Of a stretch of 64,000 nt of DNA, positions 26,227 through 34,271 are shown one piece after another. The translations under genes were made by a program, and so were the position numbers. Numbering within the stretch: the first letter of the stretch is position 1; every line of letters begins with the position of its first letter. Below the pieces are notes generated by a model. It saw only the letters and a program-made list of their open reading frames with translations, did not search any database and was not told the origin of the DNA. The stretch lies in IMG/VR virus record IMGVR_UViG_3300036880_000015, positions 1 through 64,000 of that record; one strand, 5' to 3'. The DNA comes from a virus.

Positions 26227-26629
26227 GCTGTGCCTCGCTTTCCTTGAGTGCGTGCCACTTTCCGTGAATGGCTTGGTCTATTACAACAGAGCCGCAATCC
26301 TTGCACATCAAAGCAGACGGCTCAGGCCACGCGACAATCATATAGCGTGGTCGCAAAGGCTCCGACGTCTTCGGCTTGGGCGCGGTGAGACGGCCGAGCC
26401 ATTGAAGAAGTAGCTCTTGCCGCCCTGTTGAAACCCCAGCATAATCTAATGCCGCTCTGATCTGATCCACCGAGTACAACGCGGGGCGGTTGGCGAGATG
26501 AGTACGAAGCAGTATAAGAAGATTACCCCAATCAGAAAGCATATTGATACCACGAGGAAATGCCTTACGAACCTGCGCCCACATCTCAACGCTCAGCGCC
26601 CCGTTCGCGGGCTGCTGCTCAGTTGCCAT
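26219..26629 (-). CDS. hypothetical protein with C-terminal zinc motif
   Basis: 136 residues. A helical middle (VDQIRAALDYAGVSTGRQELL) looks like a small DNA-binding fold. CKDCGSVV near residue 110 is half of a zinc ribbon. Overlaps both neighbours. Confidence 0.6.
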   Translation of the reverse strand: MATEQQPANGALSVEMWAQVRKAFPRGINMLSDWGNLLILLRTHLANRPALYSVDQIRAALDYAGVSTGRQELLLQWLGRLTAPKPKTSEPLRPRYMIVAWPEPSALMCKDCGSVVIDQAIHGKWHALKESEAQHE

Positions 26630-26822
26630 GTGGTGCCTCCTCGTTCATGGGTGGGAAATTGGGCTGTAAATCAGCTTGCGACCAAGCATTGACGGGACTC
26701 CATTGATACGATGATAGTTGCTTCCCGTCAACTTCGATGCAATAACCGAGTCTCCGATAGAACTTCAATTCCGCTGCAGGGTGTTTCCGCTGAACCGGCC
26801 ATTTGTGTGTTCCCTTTGCCAT
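26619..26822 (-). CDS. hypothetical small protein
   Basis: 67 residues from MAKGTHKW, with GAGGAGGA upstream, so the frame from 26858 is not used. Basic start, then EVDGKQLSSYQWSPV. Not recognised. Confidence 0.6.
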   Translation of the reverse strand: MAKGTHKWPVQRKHPAAELKFYRRLGYCIEVDGKQLSSYQWSPVNAWSQADLQPNFPPMNEEAPHGN

Positions 26823-26854
26823 CTCAGTCCTCCTCTGCCAGTATCGCGCTGGCC

Positions 26855-27286
26855 TCATCCTTCGTTGTGAACAAAGAAGTAACTATCGTCGTCGCGGTAC
26901 TCCTTCTTGGGAGCGCACCAGCACTCAGGAACCAGGCAGTGATTACGGCCGAATGTCGGAATGCAATGATCGACCGATCCGTGTTCATCGCGCCAGTTGA
27001 TAACTACCCAGCCATGCGCTTCAACCTCTTCCAGCGTCGGCACATACTCGTCGTCTACCTCGTGCCCGTCAGAGAAACAAAGCGGTGCCTTCGCCTTATA
27101 GTGCTCGCTGTCCGCGATGAAGAATTTGATGTACTGTCCATTCTCGAACATGAGTTGGATGAAGCCGTCTGCGTCCGGATCGGCGAGCTCGCCAACCTCG
27201 TTCTGTGTGATCTCCAGCAGACGCTGGCCGATGAACAAGCCGAGAATTTCGCGGATGTTGGCTACGACTTCGGGTTGGTCGCTCAT
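26855..27286 (-). CDS. hypothetical protein
   Basis: 143 residues, acidic, mixed alpha/beta (EILGLFIGQRLLEITQN, FENGQYIKFFIADS). Two Cys near the end (CLVPECWC). ATGA overlap with the upstream gene. Not recognised. Confidence 0.6.
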   Translation of the reverse strand: MSDQPEVVANIREILGLFIGQRLLEITQNEVGELADPDADGFIQLMFENGQYIKFFIADSEHYKAKAPLCFSDGHEVDDEYVPTLEEVEAHGWVVINWRDEHGSVDHCIPTFGRNHCLVPECWCAPKKEYRDDDSYFFVHNEG

Positions 27287-27495
27287 CGTTCTTCTCTCTC
27301 CATGCAGTGGAACATCCAGTGCTTGAATTTGTCCACAAGGAAGTTGGCCTGGGCCACCGTCAATTCGTTGTCGAGCGAGTAGCCTTCTCCTGTGGATTTC
27401 AGCGTGTAGATGACCAACACCTCTTCGATGTCGTCAGCATTGCCGGCAATGTCCGCGGCGAGATCCACGATGCTTTCGATGTGCTCTGAATTCAT
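27283..27495 (-). CDS. small acidic hypothetical protein
   Basis: 70 residues from MNSEHIES, ATGA overlaps on both sides. Helical (VDLAADIAGNADDIEEV). Not recognised. Confidence 0.6.
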   Translation of the reverse strand: MNSEHIESIVDLAADIAGNADDIEEVLVIYTLKSTGEGYSLDNELTVAQANFLVDKFKHWMFHCMEREER

Positions 27496-27665
27496 GCAGC
27501 CTTCTTGTGCAGCGGGTAATCCGCCGGGAAACCGCAGTGGCCGCAGCCCTTGCAGCACGGCTTACCCATGGGCACGAACTGGTGGGCACCATCGATCAGC
27601 ACCGGAGGCGGCGTGCGCCATCCGGAGAAATGAAGCGTGATCTTGTTTTCGTTGAGCGTCGGCAT
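27492..27665 (-). CDS. 57-residue zinc-knuckle protein, first gene of operon
   Basis: Starts at ATG 27665 with AGGAGG 5 bases upstream and ends with an ATGA overlap. The motif CCKGCGHCGFP near residues 39-49 is a compact metal site. Its own promoter lies just upstream. Confidence 0.65.
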   Translation of the reverse strand: MPTLNENKITLHFSGWRTPPPVLIDGAHQFVPMGKPCCKGCGHCGFPADYPLHKKAA

Positions 27666-27682
27666 GGGAACCTCCTAAATGC

Positions 27683-27711
27683 ATACTACGCAAGATTGCG
27701 GAAAATAGCAA
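27683..27711 (-). promoter_or_regulatory. sigma70-like promoter
   Basis: On the minus strand: -35 TTGCTA (27706-27711), 17-base spacer, -10 TAGTAT (27683-27688), then AGGAGG and ATG 27665. Drives the leftward run of small genes down to about 23.3 kb. Confidence 0.55.
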
Positions 27712-27714
27712 GCG

Positions 27715-27933
27715 TTAAATTGGTGGCGCGTCTTTGGCTATCATCGGAAATGGGATAACCTTGTCTACCTTGCCGGCGGCGATGAGCATCAAGGCCTGTT
27801 GGCGCCAGGCGACGGCCTCATCCTTGGTGATGGCCCATCCCACTGTTTTTAGGTTGGTAAGGTCACAAAGATTGCCAGAGACAGGGACCAACTCAGCGCC
27901 GCCCAGGCCAGAGCATACCGACAAGAAGCGCAT
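27715..27933 (-). CDS. fused relic: cytosine methylase N-terminus on an unrelated domain
   Basis: 72 residues from ATG 27933 (TGATG overlap). The first 14 residues, MRFLSVCSGLGGAE, are the start and motif I of 5-methylcytosine methyltransferases. The PCQ catalytic motif and everything else are missing. From residue 15 it continues as a different domain (DEAVAWRQQALMLIAAGKVDK). It looks like the product of an internal deletion joining two genes. No methyltransferase activity is expected. Confidence 0.6.
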   Translation of the reverse strand: MRFLSVCSGLGGAELVPVSGNLCDLTNLKTVGWAITKDEAVAWRQQALMLIAAGKVDKVIPFPMIAKDAPPI

Positions 27934-28130
27934 CACTCCGCCGCCTTCGCCACATACTCCACCGCCCGCTCGCGCCAATCCGCGCAATGCGCAATCCGAG
28001 CGTGTTCCTCGTTATCCTTCGCCACAAGTTTCTCCGCTGTCGCCTGCTTCAACTTGAAGCCCGACGTCTGCAACGGCCGCCAAGTCCGCCCCGCGTCTTC
28101 GCTCCGCTCGATAATCCAGATGGGGGTCAT
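27933..28130 (-). CDS. hypothetical small protein
   Basis: 65 residues, WIIERSEDAGRTWRPLQ start, then a helical Lys/Glu/Ala-rich end. Coupled to the methyltransferase upstream by a 4-base overlap. Not recognised. Confidence 0.6.
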   Translation of the reverse strand: MTPIWIIERSEDAGRTWRPLQTSGFKLKQATAEKLVAKDNEEHARIAHCADWRERAVEYVAKAAE

Positions 28131-29341
28131 TTAGCGATTACCTCCACTTGGTTGAACATCGGTGACTCTTCTCCGATGCGCTTCTGTGCGAGTCCTGCGT
28201 AAGTGGGATTCAGTTCAATCCCCACAAAGTCACGGTGATAGAGCAGCGCCACCACGCCGGTTGTTCCTGATCCGCAGAATGGATCGAGCACCACATCCCT
28301 CGGCTTGCTGCCAGCCAGAATGCACGGCTCAACCAGCGCTTCAGGGAAAGTGGCGAAGTGCGCCTCCTTATAAGGCTGAGTGGAGACGGTCCAAACGTCG
28401 CGCTTGTTACGTTGTGCGTAGGGTGTGTCAGCTATCTTCAGCAGTCCTGCGGCAGTGCGGTGCTCCTCAGTGTCACTGCGTTCATACTCAGTCACGGTTT
28501 TGTGAGTCTTATTGCCGGCGGTCCTATAGTTACGAGCTAAACCAGCATTGTTGCCACCACCCGGAACTTGCTCATATAAAGCCGTACCACACTCCCGGTC
28601 GCAGGTCGCCGGTTCCTTGATCGCCTCCGCGTCGTAGAAGTACCGCGCGCTCTTGGTCAGCAGGAACAGATATTCGTGGCTCTTGGTGCAGCGGTCGGTC
28701 ACGCTCTCCGGCATCGGATTCGGCTTGGCCCAAATGATGTCGCTGCGAAGCCACCACCCATCGGCGCGCAGCGCGAAGGCTAAGAGCCAGGGGATGCCTA
28801 CGAGGTCTTTCTCTTTCAGTCCAGTCGGGCACGGCTTGAATCCGGATCGAATACTGCCCTCACTTGTGTTCTGCTTCTCTCCCGCGTGCGCCGTCCCGGA
28901 TTGTCGCAATGAGTGCGCATAACTATCCCCGATATTCAGCCAAAGCGTTCCATCGTCGCGCAGTACACGTCGCACTTCCGAGAACACGGCTACCATCTTG
29001 GCCACGTACTCATCCGGCGTCTTCTCCAGTCCGAGTTGGGCATCGACGCGGGTTGCGCCGCACTTACCACAAATATCCTTGAAGGTTGCGCCTACGCCGG
29101 CGAGCAGTGTCCTAGTCTGAGCGTATCCGTCGGTATCGGCTGGCCTCCCGTCACCATGCGGCAATTGTCTGCGTTCGCCGTTGGCCCTGTGGTCACATCC
29201 CGCATCCCCGCCATCCCACTGGCCAGTTCCATAATCCCTCAAGCCCCAGTATGGCGGCGAAGTAATCGCGCACTGCACCGAGGCATCCGGCATCTCGCTC
29301 AGCCGGTCCCGCACGTCACCAATGTAGATCGTCGCTTTCAT
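28127..29341 (-). CDS. DNA methyltransferase, beta-type order (N4-cytosine or N6-adenine)
   Basis: 404 residues from ATG 29341, just after GGAAGG. The catalytic motif TSPPYW (27-32) comes first, and the cofactor motif DPFCGSGTTG lies near the C-terminus, the beta-class order. Between them is a target-recognition region with HSLRQSG and KPNPMPES, and a CGKCG zinc pair. No restriction partner is adjacent, so it is an orphan enzyme that likely protects phage DNA. Confidence 0.88.
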   Translation of the reverse strand: MKATIYIGDVRDRLSEMPDASVQCAITSPPYWGLRDYGTGQWDGGDAGCDHRANGERRQLPHGDGRPADTDGYAQTRTLLAGVGATFKDICGKCGATRVDAQLGLEKTPDEYVAKMVAVFSEVRRVLRDDGTLWLNIGDSYAHSLRQSGTAHAGEKQNTSEGSIRSGFKPCPTGLKEKDLVGIPWLLAFALRADGWWLRSDIIWAKPNPMPESVTDRCTKSHEYLFLLTKSARYFYDAEAIKEPATCDRECGTALYEQVPGGGNNAGLARNYRTAGNKTHKTVTEYERSDTEEHRTAAGLLKIADTPYAQRNKRDVWTVSTQPYKEAHFATFPEALVEPCILAGSKPRDVVLDPFCGSGTTGVVALLYHRDFVGIELNPTYAGLAQKRIGEESPMFNQVEVIAK

Positions 29342-29358
29342 CTCCACCTTCCGATTTC

Positions 29359-29387
29359 ACGCTACGCTATTTTGCAGAAACAATCAA
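29359..29387 (-). promoter_or_regulatory. probable promoter of the methyltransferase operon
   Basis: Minus strand: -35 TTGATT (29382-29387), 17-base spacer, -10 TAGCGT (29359-29364), which overlaps a tandem TAGCG repeat. The -10 is weak, but it is the best match ahead of ATG 29341. Confidence 0.4.
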
Positions 29388-29780
29388 GGAAATAATAATG
29401 CAAAATTGTGGTAGCAAAACAAATCAGCGGATTTGAAGAGGGGAGCCGAGAAAAATGCATGGGAACGGTTGGTCGTGGGTCGTGGGCGTGCGGAAGACCC
29501 CCACCCCTTCACATCGCGTTGGGCGCGGAGGGCGTTGCGCGGTGGGGGCGCGTCGAGCCGGCCGGGGCAGGAATGGGCGCCGCACGGGGGGCGCGCGCTC
29601 CGCAAACAGGGCCGACGGCAGGGAAAACGCTCCTTCGGCTATGTTCTCGATGAATTTTATCTATCTTTAATGGTATCTACAACTTACGCCGATCTCTACC
29701 CTCTCATGTGTTGAGGCTATACACAAGGGCCGCATTGTATCCTTATATATGGTAGATGTTTGAGCACATCGCCGGGATGG
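29388..29780. other. gene-free stretch
   Basis: About 390 bases without a supported gene. Contains a G+C-rich block (29480-29620) flanked by AT-rich sequence. ORFs here lack ribosome sites and plausible protein composition. At 29716 CTATACACA is one base from a DnaA box. Nothing else recognised. Confidence 0.5.
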
Positions 29781-30236
29781 TTAGCGCCTTGCCGGGTTGC
29801 AGGATGGACAGGTGAGCCAGTTAGCCCAGCCGTGCGGGCATCGCTCGCCAAACTTATGAGGCGCGCCGAGTTGCTCGACAAGCTGAGCGAAGCGGGCCGG
29901 GTTGCCTGCACCAGACGGCGGTACAGTCTCCACTTGGCCGGAGTGAACGGGCGAGACCTGGCCACCAGACCGGGAAGGATCGGCCGGCGCGCTCGCCTTG
30001 CGCTGTCTCTTGCCGGTAGAGCGTCGCGGCTGGGCCTGGGTCCGAGAAGTGACCGGCGCCGGGTTTGCCTCTTGTCCCTGCTCGACGGCCGACGGCTGCA
30101 CCTGGGCGCGCGCCGATGCGTTCCACTTGCGGGATCGGCATTTCTGCGAGGCGCAATTGTCGGGAAGTTGCTCGCCTTGCTTGAGCCACGCGAACCCGCA
30201 GACCTCACAGACCAGACACCGGCGCCACTCGATCAT
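29781..30236 (-). CDS. zinc-ribbon protein with low-complexity middle
   Basis: 151 residues. The N-terminus (CEVCGFAWLKQGEQLPDNC, then CRSRKW) matches the short zinc ribbon often fused to antitoxin-like regulators. The middle is Gln/Ser/Arg/Pro-rich and disordered. The end has a second Cys/His set, CPHGWANWLTCPSC. The ATG lies 6 bases after a -10 box with no ribosome site. Possibly a DNA-binding regulator of the divergent control region. Confidence 0.65.
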   Translation of the reverse strand: MIEWRRCLVCEVCGFAWLKQGEQLPDNCASQKCRSRKWNASARAQVQPSAVEQGQEANPAPVTSRTQAQPRRSTGKRQRKASAPADPSRSGGQVSPVHSGQVETVPPSGAGNPARFAQLVEQLGAPHKFGERCPHGWANWLTCPSCNPARR

Positions 30237-30242
30237 GTGGCA

Positions 30243-30271
30243 AGTGTAGACGCTCTGTGAGTACTACGCAA
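30243..30271 (-). promoter_or_regulatory. promoter with leaderless start
   Basis: Minus strand: -35 TTGCGT (30266-30271), 17-base spacer, -10 TACACT (30243-30248). ATG 30236 follows after 6 bases. Confidence 0.55.
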
Positions 30272-30672
30272 GCGCCATTTCTGCCATGCCGTAGCCTGTC
30301 CGAGTCCTCGCCGACGCGTCCTAGAGGCTCCCATGAGGCAGTTTTCGGCCGGATTCGGGCCTTTCGCGGCTGCGTGTGAAGATAGCCCGCCAGATTCCCG
30401 CGCGCCGTTTTCCCCTCTTTTCCGCCCTCGATAGACAACGTCCGGCGACAAGTTTACTTTCCATGCGTTCGAGGCCCGGAGAAGGCCAAACAGTACATAA
30501 GGCGTCGAAAACAGGGTAAAAGCGCCTTCATTATTTTCTGTGGATAACGCTGGAAGTGTGCGTCTTTATTGATTAAAAAATAGTGCTTGACATCATGCTT
30601 GCTATTAGAGTATAGGTTATTCAGTGACCTGTGGCAGGGGTCATAGAGGCTCTACCAGAGCCGGGAGCTAAG
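30272..30672. other. divergent control region, candidate replication origin
   Basis: No gene. Holds a perfect DnaA box, TTATCCACA on the minus strand (30539-30547), next to an AT-rich tract (30558-30618) and the rightward promoter. The transcribed leader has two hairpins, TGACC/GGTCA (30625-30643) and GGCTC/GAGCC (30648-30662). A single DnaA box is suggestive, not proof. Confidence 0.4.
30587..30616 (+). promoter_or_regulatory. promoter of the long rightward operon
   Basis: -35 TTGACA (30587-30592), 18-base spacer, -10 TATAGG (30611-30616). The leader of about 50 bases ends in GGGAG before ATG 30673. Confidence 0.6.
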
Positions 30673-30951
30673 ATGGAAGCCAACAGCCACAATACGCGCG
30701 GAGAGTGCCAGAGGTGCGGACGGGTTCGCTCGTTCGTGCTGGCCTCCGCGTTCAATGCTGACGGTTCGTTCCGGTTTCTGTGCTCATCCTGTGACCGCGT
30801 GGAGAGCTGGCAGAATCAGCGCCGTCTATTTGAAGGCATTGCGCCGATCTTCATTGGTGAGCCTGAGCCGGTAGAAGAAGTGTCGTTGATACTGGATGGG
30901 TTCGAGCCGGTATCCAATCAACTGAGTTTGTTTGTGGAGGTTTACCAGTGA
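30673..30951 (+). CDS. zinc-ribbon protein, first gene of operon
   Basis: 92 residues from MEANSHN, with GGGAG upstream (GTG 30631 lies in the hairpin leader and is unlikely). CQRCGR and CSSCDR form a four-cysteine ribbon (residues about 12-42). The rest is acidic and hydrophobic. Ends in a GTGA overlap. Confidence 0.65.
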   Translation: MEANSHNTRGECQRCGRVRSFVLASAFNADGSFRFLCSSCDRVESWQNQRRLFEGIAPIFIGEPEPVEEVSLILDGFEPVSNQLSLFVEVYQ

Positions 30952-31235
30952 CGGGCCCTGAAGTTCACAATCTGACCACCGATGAAGTATTCATCTACGA
31001 CAGCAGCCTAACGCCCGCTCAAGCTGTCCGGAACGCCTACGCTGCAACGATAAGCGGCAACAGTTACGAGTGGGCCCAGCGTTTCCCATTGTCGATGGTA
31101 CGCGAGGCGCGCTATGGTTCGCGCGTGGTTTACTCGCTGGGAGATTTCTCCTGCGTCACCATCGACCGGGAGTATTACAGCGTCAACAATACCACCCGCA
31201 CCGGGCCTGATGGATGTTTCCCAGCCTTGAGCTAA
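30948..31235 (+). CDS. hypothetical protein
   Basis: 95 residues from GTG 30948. The pattern TPAQAVRNAYA then YGSRVVYSLGDFS is common in small phage proteins of actinobacterial and acidobacterial viruses. Function unknown. Confidence 0.6.
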   Translation: MTGPEVHNLTTDEVFIYDSSLTPAQAVRNAYAATISGNSYEWAQRFPLSMVREARYGSRVVYSLGDFSCVTIDREYYSVNNTTRTGPDGCFPALS

Positions 31236-31266
31236 ACGCATCACAACACCTGGGAGAGAGGACAAA

Positions 31267-31506
31267 ATGAAGGCAATCCGCACAGCTTCGATCTTGCACA
31301 ACGAATCTGATTATCCTGAGAGCATCCACTTTGGCGAGCGCGTGAAGCTCAATTTGCGCAAAATGGCAGATGGATGCTACGAATTTTGCATCGGCGAAAA
31401 CGACGAGACCACTGGTGTATCAGGCTCCACAGTCGCAGATGCTTGTCGTGCAGCACATCGCGCCTGGAATACCTCTCATGTATGGGATTTTCGCGCTGCC
31501 TGGTAG
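31267..31506 (+). CDS. hypothetical small protein
   Basis: 79 residues with GGAGAGAGG upstream. Beta-like start, then TGVSGSTVADACRAAHRAW helix. Not recognised. Confidence 0.6.
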   Translation: MKAIRTASILHNESDYPESIHFGERVKLNLRKMADGCYEFCIGENDETTGVSGSTVADACRAAHRAWNTSHVWDFRAAW

Positions 31507-31527
31507 CCTAACCGCCGTCAAACGATC

Positions 31528-31629
31528 ATGCGCTTGGCCACCGGCGCCAAGGTTCCGCAAGCCAAGTGTGGGATTCATGCCGTTATGGATGCAGTGTCCG
31601 CGCTGGACTCCACCATTTCACGTTACTGA
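31528..31629 (+). CDS. possible 33-residue peptide
   Basis: A short frame (MRLATGAKVPQAKCGIHA) in the 156-base gap between two genes. No ribosome site, so support is weak. Confidence 0.2.
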   Translation: MRLATGAKVPQAKCGIHAVMDAVSALDSTISRY

Positions 31630-31662
31630 ACACCGGCCACCAGCCGGAGAGGAGCTAAACCA

Positions 31663-31905
31663 ATGAAAACGTCCTTCACATACGAAGAGATCGAGCGCCG
31701 CTATCCGTTGACCATCGACGCGATGAAGTGGGCCGCCATTCTCTCTACCACCGAGGCCGCGGATTGTGTCCGAGCCATAGGCGAACGGCGCGGGAGCGGT
31801 GAAGCTGTCCAGCATTTCGGCGGGCCTGTTGCCGTATTGCGGGCCGCGCTCCGTTGCCGCCGCTTCGCTCACCAGTTGCGCCAGTCACGGAAGGCCGCCC
31901 AATGA
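31663..31905 (+). CDS. hypothetical small protein
   Basis: 80 residues with GGAGAGGAG upstream. N-terminus helical (YEEIERRYPLTIDAMKWAA), C-terminus Arg-rich. ATGA overlap with the next gene. Not recognised. Confidence 0.6.
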   Translation: MKTSFTYEEIERRYPLTIDAMKWAAILSTTEAADCVRAIGERRGSGEAVQHFGGPVAVLRAALRCRRFAHQLRQSRKAAQ

Positions 31906-32183
31906 TCGCCCCTCACCCATTCACACCCACGGTCTTTCAAGGCGCGCCGCTCCTCCGCTGTGACCTGTGCGCGCGCTTCGCCGGAGATCCGCTGCACGTC
32001 CTGGCCCTTCCCGGTTGCGAGACCTCCGACACAGACCGCGAGACCGCGCGCCAGTTCCAGCAGGCCGCCGACCTCACCGCAGCTATGCGCCAGCCGCGCG
32101 CCAGTATTTCGGCCAAGGCTGGCAAGATGGAACGATACGCGCCGCTCTTCTTTGGGACCGGCGACAACCCGATTTTGTTTTGA
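31902..32183 (+). CDS. hypothetical protein with Cys pair
   Basis: 93 residues from MIAPHPFTP (ATGA overlap). CDLCARFAGDPLH could be a zinc site. Ends in DRETARQFQQAADLTAAMRQ helix and a short tail. Not recognised. Confidence 0.55.
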   Translation: MIAPHPFTPTVFQGAPLLRCDLCARFAGDPLHVLALPGCETSDTDRETARQFQQAADLTAAMRQPRASISAKAGKMERYAPLFFGTGDNPILF

Positions 32184-32203
32184 CGCGCCCGGAGGCGCAA
32201 ACA

Positions 32204-32389
32204 ATGAACCCTTACGGCTATATCGCAATCTTGGCCCTGATCGGCGCCGCCATCTTCTATGCCTTCTACCGGATGGACCGGAAGGAAAAGGATAACGCCT
32301 ATTGGCGCGCAATCGCCACCGAGCAGGCAAGACGCGACAAACTAGCAGCCGAGCGGTACAACCGCGCGGTAATGAACCGGGAAGACTGA
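32204..32389 (+). CDS. 61-residue membrane protein
   Basis: GGAGGCGC precedes ATG 32204. One membrane helix at residues about 4-22 and a charged helical tail (EKDNAYWRAIATEQARRDK). Unknown role. Confidence 0.6.
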   Translation: MNPYGYIAILALIGAAIFYAFYRMDRKEKDNAYWRAIATEQARRDKLAAERYNRAVMNRED

Positions 32390-32427
32390 ACCGGAGCCGG
32401 CCGCAACCGGCAGAAAGTAGACCACTC

Positions 32428-32625
32428 GTGACCATCCAAGAGAACGCCTGGCAGGGAAACAACGAAGAGGCCGACGCGCAATTCTGCGACCGGCTCACGA
32501 ACATTCTAGGCACGGAGCCGAACGTCTCAATTCTTCCACCCGAACCCAAAAACGAGTTTACAACCTTTGACCCGCTAGGCCTGGCCGTTATCGTCCTGGC
32601 CGTGCTTGTTCTCCTCTACCTCTAA
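32428..32625 (+). CDS. small C-terminally anchored membrane protein
   Basis: 65 residues from GTG 32428. Soluble N-terminal part and a C-terminal membrane helix (GLAVIVLAVLVLLYL) that ends the protein. Such tail-anchored peptides are rare in phage early operons. Confidence 0.5.
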   Translation: MTIQENAWQGNNEEADAQFCDRLTNILGTEPNVSILPPEPKNEFTTFDPLGLAVIVLAVLVLLYL

Positions 32626-32675
32626 CCGTTGCCGGAGCGTAACCGGGCCGCGACCAGCGGCAGGAGCTTTATAAA

Positions 32676-33617
32676 ATGGCTACTCATTGCCTGAATTGCG
32701 ACACAACAGCCACCGCATTCTGTGAAGAAAATCACGATCTCGGAGAGCCTGAGACCATCGACACAACACCAGAACCGGCGGCAGTTCCGGCCACTTGGAA
32801 CGGTGAACCCGTGAGCGACAATGAATCTTTTGTGGATTCCCTCGACGATCCTGACGAAACCGACGCCAAGCGGAAAGACCCGCCGGCGAAGGTTCCGGAG
32901 TCCGCCCCAGCGCCCACGGTTGATCTTTTTCAGAACCGCATCGACGCCGAAGAGCTCGAAGCGAGAACGGCACGGCTCAAGGCGGCCAACGCCGCAAGGG
33001 ACACGCGCGAGGCTGCCGCGGCACCGTTTGAAGCCCTGGCCGAGCAGATGAAGGCGGGCGTCAAGGTTGCCGTGGTTCCGCAGTTGTTCCCCACTCCGCC
33101 GGAGCTGGCCGCACGCATGGCAGGCGAAGCCGACATTCAGCCGAGCAGCCGCATACTTGAGCCCAGCGCAGGGACGGGAAACCTTATCCGCGCCATTGCC
33201 AACGATACGACCGGCTTTGATTGCTTGCGCGAGATTACAGCCGTCGAGTACAATCACGCGCTAGTGGCCCATCTTATCGAACAGCGCGAGCGGACACTGT
33301 ACGCCAACGAAAACAACTTCAAGATCGTTTGCGGAGACTTCATGGAGCAAAACGACAACTTGGGAATGTTTGACCGCATCGTAATGAATCCACCATTTCA
33401 GAACGGCGCCGACATCAAGCACATCCAGCACGCGGCGAAGTTTCTAGCCGACGGCGGCCGGCTCGTCGCACTCTGCGCCAACGGTCCCAGGCAGCGCGAG
33501 ATCCTGAAGCCCATAGCCGAAGAGTCCGGCGGATGGTGGGAAGACTTGCCGGCGGGAACCTTTAGCGAGCAGGGAACCGGGGTAAATGTAGCCCTGTTGC
33601 TCATCTGCAACGGATAG
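32676..33617 (+). CDS. N6-adenine-type DNA methyltransferase
   Basis: 313 residues with AGGAGC upstream. An N-terminal Cys pair (CLNC) and acidic linker lead to a helical region, then QLFPTPPELAARMA, motif I EPSAGTGN (162-169), an acidic EYN, and catalytic NPPF (238-241). This is the gamma-type order seen in N6-adenine enzymes. No restriction enzyme is adjacent. Confidence 0.85.
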   Translation: MATHCLNCDTTATAFCEENHDLGEPETIDTTPEPAAVPATWNGEPVSDNESFVDSLDDPDETDAKRKDPPAKVPESAPAPTVDLFQNRIDAEELEARTARLKAANAARDTREAAAAPFEALAEQMKAGVKVAVVPQLFPTPPELAARMAGEADIQPSSRILEPSAGTGNLIRAIANDTTGFDCLREITAVEYNHALVAHLIEQRERTLYANENNFKIVCGDFMEQNDNLGMFDRIVMNPPFQNGADIKHIQHAAKFLADGGRLVALCANGPRQREILKPIAEESGGWWEDLPAGTFSEQGTGVNVALLLICNG

Positions 33618-33700
33618 CCAGTCCACGCATAGACCGAACCCAAGCCCGAGGCCGGCGGCGAGCAGTACCGGCCAAGTCCACCAGGACAGGAGCAAAGCAG

Positions 33701-34009
33701 ATGGAACCCGAAGTCACTTTAATCAGAGTCCGTGACAATGACGGCAAGCCGTGGGATTCTTCATTTGTCGAAGTGAACGGAATCAAGCGCGGAATCATCC
33801 GGCAAGACAACAGCGGAGGATGGGCAGCCGAAATGATGGGCTGCTACAAGACAACGAACGCCGCTAACGTCTTCGGATACTTCGCCACTCAACAGCGCGC
33901 CATAGACGCCATTGTAAAAGCAACGGCCAACTATCCGGCACACATCGTCTATCCGCCGCAAGACTTCAACGTCCGCGCCAACTGGAACGCCCTGGGGGTA
34001 TCGGCTTGA
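33701..34009 (+). CDS. hypothetical protein
   Basis: 102 residues with GGAGCAAAGCAG upstream. Beta-rich start (EVTLIRVRDNDGKPWDSS). TTGA overlap with the next gene. The 83 bases before it carry one copy of an 18-base repeat also found at 37547. Not recognised. Confidence 0.6.
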   Translation: MEPEVTLIRVRDNDGKPWDSSFVEVNGIKRGIIRQDNSGGWAAEMMGCYKTTNAANVFGYFATQQRAIDAIVKATANYPAHIVYPPQDFNVRANWNALGVSA

Positions 34010-34257
34010 TCTTCCCAACGATCCACCTCAACGGCACCAGCAAACAACAGTTACTCGATGACTATTGCGACATCCGGCAAGCCCTCGACGCCGCAATGGA
34101 AAAGATGATCGAGAACGGACCCAACGCCCGCGACTATTACCCGGCAGGCGACCAGGCATTCCGGCAGGCGATCAAGGAACACCACGACCGCATCGAACAG
34201 ATTCACCGGGTACGGTTCGATATTGAGACAATCGCCGAACACATTGCAGACGCTTAA
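34006..34257 (+). CDS. hypothetical small helical protein
   Basis: 83 residues from TTG 34006, overlapping the previous stop as TTGA. Helical (KQQLLDDYCDIRQALDAAMEK). The pattern is common in phages, function unknown. Confidence 0.6.
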   Translation: MIFPTIHLNGTSKQQLLDDYCDIRQALDAAMEKMIENGPNARDYYPAGDQAFRQAIKEHHDRIEQIHRVRFDIETIAEHIADA

Positions 34258-34271
34258 CGGAAGGACCGCCA

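Noticed and set aside
29408-29714. Overlapping plus and minus frames in the gene-free stretch
   Set aside because: Low-complexity Arg/Gly/Pro products in all frames, no ribosome site; probably non-coding.
29716-29724. Second DnaA box (CTATACACA)
   Set aside because: One mismatch, isolated 800 bases from the perfect box; not enough to claim an origin cluster.
30205-30451. Two minus-strand frames upstream of the zinc-ribbon gene
   Set aside because: They overlap the promoter and start of a better-supported gene and have no family features.
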